From: Fructobacillus evanidus
GTDB lineage: Bacteria; Bacillota; Bacilli; Lactobacillales; Lactobacillaceae
Length of the DNA stretch: 7,968 bases
Reading direction: 5' to 3'
NCBI RefSeq assembly: GCF_963580165.1
Contig: NZ_CAUZLM010000017.1
Coordinates: 1-7,968, forward strand
This document shows positions 1 to 6,505 of the stretch, piece after piece. How positions within the stretch are numbered: the stretch's first letter is position 1; the number at the start of each line of letters is the position of its first letter. The notes under the pieces were generated by a model that was given only the letters and a program-made list of their open reading frames with translations, was not told where the DNA came from and did not search any database. Position numbers and translations under genes: made by a program.

Positions 1-1
1 A

Positions 2-103
2 TTATATGAGGCGGTTGAACTCATTAACAAGCGGCCCATGAAATTACATCATTATCAAACACCATTGGAAGTTTTTACGGATGCGTTCGAATTAAACTTG
101 TAA
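2..103 (+). CDS. IS30-family transposase, C-terminal fragment
   Basis: The frame enters from the left edge and runs 33 codons to a TAA. The translation contains INKRPMKLHHYQTPLEVF, which matches the usual end of IS30-type DDE transposases (N-x-RP-x-K-x-L-x-x-x-TP-x-E-VF), the C-terminal part of the catalytic domain. The DDE residues themselves lie outside the window, except possibly the final Glu region. I see no convincing IS30 terminal inverted repeat between the stop and the terminator at 108-145, so the element may be truncated here or have a degenerate end. The gene converges on the large minus-strand hydrolase gene. Family assignment is fairly firm. Whether the element is intact cannot be judged from this window. 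Confidence 0.8.
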   Translation, partial: LYEAVELINKRPMKLHHYQTPLEVFTDAFELNL

Positions 104-107
104 TCTG

Positions 108-145
108 CCTAAAACAAAAAGATCAAAACAACTATTTTGTTTTGA
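108..145 (-). terminator. Rho-independent terminator of the GH32 gene
   Basis: A perfect 9-bp stem (TCAAAACAA at 123-131, TTGTTTTGA at 137-145) encloses a 5-nt loop. Read on the minus strand it is followed by a T-rich stretch (TCTTTTTGTTTT, 122 down to about 111). It lies 18 bp past the stop codon of the large minus-strand gene. Read on the plus strand it is followed by a weaker T-rich stretch, so it may also stop transcription from the IS30-type transposase. Confidence 0.75.
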
Positions 146-163
146 CCTCTTTACTGTCTTTTA

Positions 164-3100
164 TTATCTGACAAAGTAAGTACTATCATTACCGAAGTAA
201 TAATTCTTACCATCAATACTTTGGTTGCCTTGTACTGCTCGGCCATCAGCATCTGTCCAATATGTTAGGCCCCATGCTTGACGCCATCCTTGATTTTGAC
301 GAACGCCATCAACGAACCAGTAGTACGTTCCCATGTAGTAACGGAAGCCGGTATACAATTGACTGTCTTCATACCAACGATAGCCACCGTTTGCTGGTGA
401 ACCATCCCAGATGTAGCCTTCCTTTGGTGTCAAGCTACCATCCGCATTAGCGTAGTAAATGGTACCGTTGTTGTTTACTTCTTGGTTTGTTCGCATAAAG
501 AATGTGCCGTCACTACCGAAGTAGTAAAGCTTACCGTTGATGTTTTGAACACCTTGAACTGCCCGTCCATCTGCACCTGTGTAGTATGTCAGACCCCAAG
601 CTTCATGCCAGGCATTATCTTGACGCAAACCATTTTCGAACCAATAGTAAGTGCCCATGTAGTAGCGGAAGCCAGTATATGGGTTACCACCTTCATACCA
701 CATCCAGTTTCTACCGTCATTCAAGTAGCCACTAGCTGGTCCCTTCACGTTGAAAGTTCCATCAGTACCAAAGTCGTAAGCATGACCGTCGATTGCGTGA
801 ATTCCTTCGACTGTTCGACCATCATCACCAACATAATACTTCAATCCCCAAGCAGATTCCCACTTGTTTTGTTGGCGAACACCATTGTCAAACCAATAGT
901 AGGCACCCATATAATTTTGGAAACCGGTATAAAGTTGACCGTTATCAAACCACTTCCATGATGAGCCATCATTCAGGTAACCCTGAGCCTTCTTACTAGC
1001 ATCATTTTTATAAACATAGACACCATCACTATTTTTAGTGATGTCGGTTGGCTGATTAGCTACTTCAACAGCAACTTGTGCATCCTTGTTAGCAGTTGAT
1101 GTCGATTGCTGTGGCGTAGCATTCATGTTGTCAGTGGAAGTAAGTTCACCAGAATTGGCATCATAGTATGACCAAGTCCCGTCAGCATTTTTACCCCAAC
1201 CACCTTTTATTTGAATACCTTTGTCATCAAATAACAACTTTTTGCCATCAATGGTTTGTGCACCAGTCAATGGTTTACCATCATCCTTCGAGATGTATGA
1301 CCAAGTTCCATCAGAATTCTCACGCCAACCACTTGCAACGGTAGTTGTTGTATTTGTAGTTGCAGTATTAGTAGGCTTTTCCGCCTGATTTGTAACAACT
1401 AAATGTCCATCGTTTGCGTCATAATATGACCATGTTCCATCAGAATTTTTCTCCCAAGCTCCCTTAATTTGGATTCCTTGGCTATCGAATAGAACTTGTT
1501 TGCCATCGATTGTTTGCTGGCCCGTCAATGGTTTGCCGTCATCCTTTGAAATATATGACCAGGTTCCATCACTATTTTCACGCCAGCCACTAGCTACAGA
1601 GTTATCAGTTGGATTTTTCTCCTGATTAGCAATAGCCAGATGACCATCATTGGCATCATAGTACGACCATGTTCCATCACTATTTTCTTTCCAGGCCCCT
1701 TTAATCTGAACACCTTGATCATCAAATAGCAATTGCTTGCCGTCAATCGTTGCTGCACCTGTTGTTAATTCTCCTGAATTAGCATCAGTATGATACCAAT
1801 TTCCGTTAACACTAAAGAACTGTCCTTTTATCTGAGCACCATCATCATTAAAGTAATATTTTTTACCATTTATCGTTTGAAAACCGGTAACAAATGAACT
1901 AGTTGTATTATCAAAGTAGTACCAGTTATCTGCATCCGAGTAAAATCCTTGTTTGTCTTTGGAAATATCATTTTTAATGTTTGTCAATTCATCTAATTGA
2001 AGCACAAGTTGCATTGTTTTTGTGCTTAGCAAATTTAAGTCACTATTAACTAAAGCAATATAAGCATATTTCGATGCGCTATTACCTGCCTTGTTAATCA
2101 ATGCAAGGTTTGTTTGTATATCATTCAATAAAGAACCAGTATTTAGGTAAATATCATTAACGACCCCTTGAACTGAAGACAACTGATCCTTTTGACTTTG
2201 AGTTCCCAATTTAGAAATTACGCTAACAGATTTGTTAAAAGACTGCACATCATTTTGGTAATTATTTAAAATATCTTGATAATTTAATAAGGCAGGGGTA
2301 TTTGATAAGTCAAACTGATAATTTTGTAACTGTGCATCAATCGAACTAATCAATGTATAAGGCAAATTCTTAGTATCCCCATAACTCAACATTGTATATG
2401 ATTTATGGATTTCAGGAACATACATTTCGACTGACGTATTATCTAAGAAGAACTGTATGTTAGAAAGCTTAGAAAGACCAGTATTAGTTGTGACAAAGCG
2501 GTCCGTATTTCCAATCGTTGTATTTGTCCGATTAACAGTTAACTGACCATCCTTGAAGGAAATGTTAAATTGATCATTATCAAAACGCTTCAAACTAATA
2601 TTAAATTCGCTTTGAGGGCTGTCATAACTAATTGTTATCTTATTATCTGATTGAACGACTTGGCCTTGGTTAGCTGAAAGAGTTGTTACAGTTTCATTTT
2701 TAATTGCACCAGGTTCTACAATCGTAGCCTGCAATTGACCGTCAACGTATGACATAACACGGCTTAAAGTTAATCCACCTTGATGTCCTTGCCCGAATGC
2801 AGCCCAATTTCCAAGCCAACTCAAATAAATTTGATGTTGATCATCTAATTTTGTTGCATTTCCACCATATAAATCAAAGCCTTCATCCACTGAACCAGTT
2901 TTTGAGTCTTCATTAATTTGAAAAATTCCGTCATTATCAAAATAACCGGTTACATAAGCTCCGCCCGAATAATTAACGTTAGCAACATTTTGTGCACCAA
3001 AAAACATTATTGGTGTTCCATTAATTGTTGTCACATTTGGTGATTCCACAGTAATTGACGAAAAGCCTGGAAGACTACCAATATCTACAGCTTTATTTGT

Positions 3101-4345
3101 ATTCGTCCAATTAACACCATCTGTTGATTGCAAAATATAAATTTTATGTGATAATCCACCAGCCATATAGGCAACAAGTGACGAGCCGTTATTTACAGGA
3201 ATAACATAGTCATCTCGAAAATCCGCACCGGCTTTTTCGCCAACAATGGATGCATCAAAAAGATAGTGATCATAGAGTGGATGGAATTGCTGCCCATCAT
3301 TTGAATAGGCGGCATAGGTTCTCTCCCCAACACTATCAAAATAGGCAATGCGGGCATCAGCATCAACCTTGTTACCCCACTGATCTTCCGTATACCATGA
3401 TTGACCATTTGCTTTACTATTGTTAGCAAACGTTGAACCACTAAAGGTGAAATCCCATGGAATAGGATTCTGGTTAACATTCCGATCTACATCAATACCT
3501 TGAACACCGTCATAATTCAAATTTGGATTAGGAATGGCGACATTGGTACTACTAAAATTATTTGTAGTGTCATAAGCTGTAAATTGTGACAAATCTTTAG
3601 TTTTAAAATGATACCACTGTAATTGGAATGGATTTGTGTTATTAGACCACAGATAGTAACCTTCCCAATAGTCAATATTTCCATTTTGATCATAATGTGG
3701 AAGTATCTGTGTTACATCATTTGAACGTCCCTGTGGATTATTATAGTGATAATTTTGTTCTAGTTTAGGATCAACCCATTCAGGATGATCCTTAATCATT
3801 TGGTTATGAATATCAGTACTATTTGTTCCCTCTGCCGTCGCTACTAATTCGGTTTCACCAAGAGAACGTAATAATGAGTCTTTATCAACATCTTGGGTCG
3901 CTGTTTGATTGGTTTGTAGAGTAGCAGTATTTTGATTATCTGTTATTTGATTTGTTTTTAAAGTAGCAATATTTTGATTATCTGTTGTTTGGTTTGTATT
4001 GCTATCTGATTTTTGATCAGCGGTTTGACTGTTCGTTGCATTACTTGTCGTCGTTAACTGACTAGTGCTAGACACTTCATCGCCAGTACTAGTTGACTTC
4101 ATTTGCTGACTACCTACTGCATTCGAATTAGCCGACGTTGTCGAATCATCAACAGTTTTTGCCGAACCATTCGCCTGCTGATTATCAGTAGTTGTAGAAG
4201 TATTCACCACTTGCTTTTGTTGTGAGCTATTTTGATCTGTTGAAACTGTATCAGCAGAAGCGAGGCCTCCTCCAACAAGCACAGCTACACTTGCTGCGGC
4301 TGCGGCAACCCAAATTTTACCTGATTTGTATAACTTCTTTCTCAT
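164..4345 (-). CDS. Secreted GH32 fructan-acting enzyme with glucan-binding repeats
   Basis: This is a predicted extracellular beta-fructosidase-type enzyme that hydrolyses, or possibly transfers from, fructans or sucrose-like sugars. The ATG at 4345 is preferred because AAAGGA lies 6 nt upstream and it begins the signal motif KLYKSGKIW. An ATG 24 nt further upstream lacks a good ribosome-binding site. Domains (1393 residues): signal peptide 1-31 (cleavage near ASA/D); Ser/Thr/Asn/Gln-rich linker about 32-155; GH32 five-bladed propeller about 180-545, with candidate nucleophile D210 (YHY...SND), D378 (FRDD, stabiliser) and E434 (VESPN, acid/base); GH32 beta-sandwich about 545-680 (DGQLTVNRTN, SVEMYV); helical spacer about 680-795; SDGTWSYYD-type repeats about 800-1066; three YTGF.YYMGTYYWF modules at 1122-1393. 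There is no LPXTG, so attachment would be through the repeats. The repeats resemble glucan-binding domains of GH70 glucansucrases, but no GH70 catalytic domain is present. Family is confident. Substrate, and hydrolase versus transferase activity, are not. Confidence 0.9.
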   Translation of the reverse strand: MRKKLYKSGKIWVAAAAASVAVLVGGGLASADTVSTDQNSSQQKQVVNTSTTTDNQQANGSAKTVDDSTTSANSNAVGSQQMKSTSTGDEVSSTSQLTTTSNATNSQTADQKSDSNTNQTTDNQNIATLKTNQITDNQNTATLQTNQTATQDVDKDSLLRSLGETELVATAEGTNSTDIHNQMIKDHPEWVDPKLEQNYHYNNPQGRSNDVTQILPHYDQNGNIDYWEGYYLWSNNTNPFQLQWYHFKTKDLSQFTAYDTTNNFSSTNVAIPNPNLNYDGVQGIDVDRNVNQNPIPWDFTFSGSTFANNSKANGQSWYTEDQWGNKVDADARIAYFDSVGERTYAAYSNDGQQFHPLYDHYLFDASIVGEKAGADFRDDYVIPVNNGSSLVAYMAGGLSHKIYILQSTDGVNWTNTNKAVDIGSLPGFSSITVESPNVTTINGTPIMFFGAQNVANVNYSGGAYVTGYFDNDGIFQINEDSKTGSVDEGFDLYGGNATKLDDQHQIYLSWLGNWAAFGQGHQGGLTLSRVMSYVDGQLQATIVEPGAIKNETVTTLSANQGQVVQSDNKITISYDSPQSEFNISLKRFDNDQFNISFKDGQLTVNRTNTTIGNTDRFVTTNTGLSKLSNIQFFLDNTSVEMYVPEIHKSYTMLSYGDTKNLPYTLISSIDAQLQNYQFDLSNTPALLNYQDILNNYQNDVQSFNKSVSVISKLGTQSQKDQLSSVQGVVNDIYLNTGSLLNDIQTNLALINKAGNSASKYAYIALVNSDLNLLSTKTMQLVLQLDELTNIKNDISKDKQGFYSDADNWYYFDNTTSSFVTGFQTINGKKYYFNDDGAQIKGQFFSVNGNWYHTDANSGELTTGAATIDGKQLLFDDQGVQIKGAWKENSDGTWSYYDANDGHLAIANQEKNPTDNSVASGWRENSDGTWSYISKDDGKPLTGQQTIDGKQVLFDSQGIQIKGAWEKNSDGTWSYYDANDGHLVVTNQAEKPTNTATTNTTTTVASGWRENSDGTWSYISKDDGKPLTGAQTIDGKKLLFDDKGIQIKGGWGKNADGTWSYYDANSGELTSTDNMNATPQQSTSTANKDAQVAVEVANQPTDITKNSDGVYVYKNDASKKAQGYLNDGSSWKWFDNGQLYTGFQNYMGAYYWFDNGVRQQNKWESAWGLKYYVGDDGRTVEGIHAIDGHAYDFGTDGTFNVKGPASGYLNDGRNWMWYEGGNPYTGFRYYMGTYYWFENGLRQDNAWHEAWGLTYYTGADGRAVQGVQNINGKLYYFGSDGTFFMRTNQEVNNNGTIYYANADGSLTPKEGYIWDGSPANGGYRWYEDSQLYTGFRYYMGTYYWFVDGVRQNQGWRQAWGLTYWTDADGRAVQGNQSIDGKNYYFGNDSTYFVR
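167..982 (-). repeat. Three C-terminal glucan-binding modules
   Basis: Three tandem protein modules begin at residues 1122, 1206 and 1310 of the GH32 protein (DNA 731-982, 419-730 and 167-418). They start GYLNDG, GYLNDG and GYIWDG, and share YTGF..YMG.YYWF..G.RQ, AWGL.Y and DGR.V.G...I.G..Y.FG. The first and third are 84 residues long. The second is 104 because of about 20 extra residues after its FGSDGTF. This aromatic/glycine pattern is that of glucan-binding repeats of lactobacillar and Leuconostoc glucansucrases. The likely role is binding alpha-glucan or the cell surface. Confidence 0.85.
1148..1948 (-). repeat. SDGTWSYYD / DGK..LFD repeat array
   Basis: This encodes residues about 800-1066 of the GH32 protein. 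A composite unit (GWRENSDGTWSYISKDDGKP, then TIDGK..LFD, IQIKG.W, NSDGTWSYYDAN) occurs about two and a half times. Equivalent points (TCATARTAYG) fall at 1161, 1419 and 1656, giving periods of 258 and 237 bp. The 21-bp difference matches a Thr/Asn-rich linker (around TNTATTNTTTT). The first, N-terminal part is more diverged (GFYSDADNWYYF, TINGKKYYF). The units are of cell-wall/glucan-binding (CW_binding-like) type and look like recent internal duplications. Confidence 0.8.
3912..3992 (-). repeat. 42-bp tandem repeat in the linker
   Basis: Two direct copies, with GTAGCARTATTTTGATTATC starting at 3921 and 3963, give a 42-bp period. The repeat encodes 14 residues (TDNQN.ATL.TNQ.) within the Ser/Thr/Asn/Gln-rich linker after the signal peptide. 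It keeps frame, so it is a length-variable spacer and not a disruption. Confidence 0.8.
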
Positions 4346-4351
4346 GAAAAT

Positions 4352-4357
4352 TCCTTT
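4352..4357 (-). promoter_or_regulatory. Ribosome-binding site fixing the GH32 start
   Basis: AAAGGA on the minus strand lies 6 nt before the ATG at 4345. It supports that codon over the in-frame ATG at 4369, which would add eight residues (MLESKGIF) ahead of the KxYKxGKxW signal motif. Confidence 0.8.
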
Positions 4358-4381
4358 ACTCTCTAGCATTGCAATTACTCT

Positions 4382-4397
4382 ATGTTTAAATAAACAT
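4382..4397. promoter_or_regulatory. Perfect palindrome in GH32 leader, possible operator
   Basis: ATGTTTAAATAAACAT consists of two 7-bp perfect arms around a central AA. It lies about 10 bp downstream of the minus-strand -10 element and 36 bp upstream of the GH32 start codon, where a repressor could block transcription. The outer TG/CA spacing (TG-10-CA) matches a CcpA cre or other LacI-type operator, but the central CG is missing, so the regulator is unknown. Next to it AACATT, AACATT and CACATT repeat at 4393-4410. Confidence 0.45.
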
Positions 4398-4407
4398 TAA
4401 CATTCAC

Positions 4408-4436
4408 ATTATACACTGTGAAATATAATATTACTA
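4408..4436 (-). promoter_or_regulatory. Putative promoter of the GH32 gene
   Basis: A consensus -10 TATAAT lies on the minus strand at 4413-4408. The sequence 17 nt further upstream (TAGTAA, 4436-4431) is a poor -35, so the promoter may need an activator. Transcription would start near 4401, leaving a leader of about 55 nt that contains the palindrome. Confidence 0.5.
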
Positions 4437-4688
4437 ACAACGAAACAGCAGAATCAACAAGGTAAAATTGCAATATTCATTAAGCTAGGGGCGAAAAACT
4501 GATTAATATCAAGAGGCTAAGCTGCCCTACCGCGCCCCACAACAATGCTATACTAGAAAAGGAATTTTTCATGATATTGAGTAATTTTTAATATGAAAAA
4601 GTTAAAACATATTTGCGGACTACTATTTCCCATGTCGTAGCAATATGACTAGACATTTTAATTTGTATATAGTCGGAGAACTTTAACC
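4437..4688. other. Divergent intergenic region, no gene supported
   Basis: Together with 4346-4436 this separates the minus-strand GH32 gene from the plus-strand membrane gene. It holds a GC-rich patch with complementary arms GGGGCG (4488-4493) and CGCCCC (4533-4538), an extended -10 at 4546-4554, and a copy of the GH32 ribosome-binding segment at 4543-4574. It also has two tiny frames, 4571-4591 (6 codons, good AAGGA) and 4593-4640 (MKKLKHICGLLFPMS, no clear ribosome-binding site). Neither frame is convincing as a gene. The patch could be a remnant of a lost element. Confidence 0.5.
4546..4554 (+). promoter_or_regulatory. Extended -10 promoter for the membrane gene
   Basis: TGCTATACT is a good extended -10 (TGn plus TATACT). 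No -35 is visible at the usual distance, which extended -10 promoters tolerate. A start near 4561 would give a leader of about 128 nt to the ATG at 4689. No better promoter was seen closer to the gene, since the TATATA at 4666-4671 lies too near the ribosome-binding site. Confidence 0.4.
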
Positions 4689-6414
4689 ATGCATTTTTTT
4701 AACAAAGCACTTTCCCCAAAGACTCTTCAAAAGATTTACCAAGAAGTGACACCATTTTTGATAATGTTCATTCTGGTTGTATTATTTTTGAACACCATTT
4801 TATTCAACCCGATTAAATTTCCTTTAGATAGTTATTATCATTTTTCTCGAATACACAACTTATCTGGAAATTTTTTGCAATTCCTTTATCCACAAAATTT
4901 TCTTTCATTGGGACAAATCGGTGTAGCAAGTAATGTATTTTATCCCTCACTTGGATTGCAGCTAATTGTCAATTTTTTCCCTTTTATCCATAACTCGCTT
5001 CTTTTATATAAGATAGTCTTACTAATGATTAACTTTTTATTAGCTGCCATCTTTTATAGCATTCTACATTTCAAACTCCGCGCTCAACCAACCATTGCGG
5101 CCATTTTATCCTTACTATGGTCAGGATCTGTTTTTTCTCTTTTTAACATTGCGGAAGCCACTGCGGCCATCGGAATCCCCTTAATTGTTTATGGGTTATT
5201 TAATCACAACGAAAAAAAACTCATACAAATGCATTGCTATTGGCCTTTCAATATCATGGTCCTCACACATATTATTGAGTACGATTATTTCTTTATTTGT
5301 CTTTGTCTACTTACTGATTTGCTTTTTCACCAATAAGACATCGAAAAAATTTGTCTTCCTATCTTCATTCAAAGCAATATTTTTTACTTTTCTACTGACG
5401 CTAGGAACCCTACTTCCCCTAATTTACATTAGCACGACAAACAAAATTAAAATGCCAAACATGGGTTATTACCAATTCCAGACCTGGTATATTACCGTTC
5501 AATCTTTCTTCACTGAAACGAAATTGATTGTTACCGTTCTTGTCCTGCTTTTCATCATTGCAACCATTATCCTAATTCGGGATATTTTTCTGGGCCAAAT
5601 TTTATCTCTGATACTAGCCATTTTCGGAACTAGTGCCGTCACCTGGGAACCATTTTTAAAACATACATCACTCATTAGCATTCAAATCCCTTACAGGCTC
5701 TTCTACTATTTTTTGATTATTTGTCTTGGTTTCACCATTGTTGTGTTTGCCACCTTCCGAAAAAGTTCAACGAATTCCTTTAAAAAAATACTAGCAACCT
5801 TTACCTTCCTCGCCATGACAGTTATCAGCATGACTTTACAGAAAGATAATTATGCCGATATTGATATCCCCGGTAATTTCGTTGTTGCTACACCAGGCAA
5901 AATTCATCATCACTATATGACCGGTCAGGATGGTTATGGCCTTGACTCTCTCGGGGCTTTCGATCGCGCCTCTGTTCATTCATCCGACATCTGGTATCTA
6001 ATGAATTATTCAGACTATGTCCCCCAACAGGCACTAGCAAATCAGAATTCCAGCTTTATGCTAAGTGATACTAAGGGTAAACACTTCATCAAACACCAAC
6101 TAAAGACAAACACTGGCCAGTATATTGACACCCACTCGTTCAAAGCAAGCTATAACCAATTATCGTTTGTTTCAACGAAGGACATTGATAGCAATACCAT
6201 TTATTTGCCTGTTTTAGGTTATCAACATACAAATATTAGTGTCTTTATCAACCACACTAAAGTTTCATCTTCTATTGAAGATGGACAAATCGCCGTACAT
6301 CAGCGAATCAACAGTGGTGATCAAATCATGATTAAGCAATATATGCCTATATGGGAAATTTTGCCATTCATAGTTGTTTTAGCAACATTGGTATTCCTCT
6401 TCTTGCTTCGCTGA
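4689..6414 (+). pseudogene. PTPS-related/YfhO-like membrane protein, frameshifted
   Basis: A polytopic membrane protein is split into two overlapping frames: 4689-5336, and a frame continuing to 6414. The frames join at A8 (5212-5219). With seven A the reading is continuous (...HNEKNSYKC...), giving 574 residues. The start ATG follows GGAG by 10 nt. A first TM segment (about 22-40) is followed by an outer loop with D47-S-Y-Y-H-F-S-R54, comparable to the GHDxxFHLxRI motif of PTPS-related (PF10131-like) membrane proteins. Many further hydrophobic segments follow, then a hydrophilic C-terminal domain with LPVLGYQHTNISVFINH and a last TM segment near the end. Such proteins are thought to be GT-C-like enzymes of surface polymers, but the substrate is unknown. 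Both halves keep normal coding character, so the lesion is recent, a sequencing error, or corrected by slippage. Family call is moderate. The frameshift is read directly. Confidence 0.75.
5212..5219 (+). other. A8 homopolymer at the frameshift
   Basis: Eight A between G5211 and C5220 mark the point where the upstream frame (GAA AAA AAA CTC) must change to the downstream frame (AAA AAA AAC TCA). Loss of one A restores a single membrane protein. Runs of this length are prone to replication slippage, transcriptional slippage and sequencing error. Confidence 0.8.
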
Positions 6415-6434
6415 ATTTAATCACTATATTCAGC
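6410..6434 (+). terminator. Weak hairpin at the end of the membrane gene
   Basis: GCTGAAT (6410-6416) and ATTCAGC (6428-6434) form a 7-bp perfect stem with an 11-nt loop that overlaps the stop codon. The sequence after it is AT-rich but has no clean T run, so termination would be partial. Transcripts may read on into the next gene. Confidence 0.35.
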
Positions 6435-6435
6435 A

Positions 6436-6465
6436 TTATTAATGATTTTATTGCTATATTATAAT
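6436..6465 (+). promoter_or_regulatory. Possible promoter of the second membrane gene
   Basis: A consensus TATAAT is at 6460-6465, with only a poor -35 (TTATTA, 6436-6441). An alternative pair is TTGCTA (6451-6456) and TATTTA (6473-6478), 16 nt apart. Either fits the ribosome-binding site at 6490-6494. The region is very AT-rich, so chance matches are likely. Confidence 0.35.
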
Positions 6466-6505
6466 AGCTACGTATTTATAAACAGTTTTAGGAGAACTAT
6501 TGCAC

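Noticed and set aside
262..999. Plus-strand open frames at 262-450, 482-961 and 793-999, opposite the C-terminal repeats.
   Set aside because: They lie antisense to a clearly coding repeat region, have no supporting ribosome-binding sites, and repeat only because the gene does.
1148..1760. A CRISPR-like array from the regularly spaced repeats.
   Set aside because: The repeat periods are 237-258 bp, they are in frame, and they encode protein modules. There are no short identical repeats with unique spacers.
3193..3480. A minus-strand 95-codon frame inside the GH32 gene.
   Set aside because: It is a shifted frame of the propeller-coding region with no independent start signal and no protein-like features.
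3740..3760. Apparent loss of the GH32 nucleophile (NNPQG read as a mutated NDPNG).
   Set aside because: Aligning YHYNNPQGRSND with the standard YHFTPEKGWMND, 12 residues each, places an intact Asp (D210, codon at 3716-3718) at the nucleophile position. The NNPQG similarity is coincidental.
164..4345. A GH70 glucansucrase or GH68 levansucrase.
   Set aside because: The repeats are glucansucrase-like, but there is no GH70 catalytic barrel and no GH68 WDSW or DEIER motif. The FSGS, FRD, VESP and SVEMYV motifs with a C-terminal sandwich fit GH32.
4593..4640. A 15-codon frame MKKLKHICGLLFPMS upstream of the membrane gene.
   Set aside because: It begins like a short signal or leader peptide but has no ribosome-binding site at a useful distance and ends after 15 codons. 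It is kept only as a note in the intergenic entry.
4661..4674. A -10 element TATATA just upstream of 4689.
   Set aside because: Transcription from it would start at about the ribosome-binding site (4675-4678), leaving no usable leader.
5499..5681. A minus-strand open frame opposite the membrane gene.
   Set aside because: It is antisense to a hydrophobic coding stretch and has no family resemblance or start signal.
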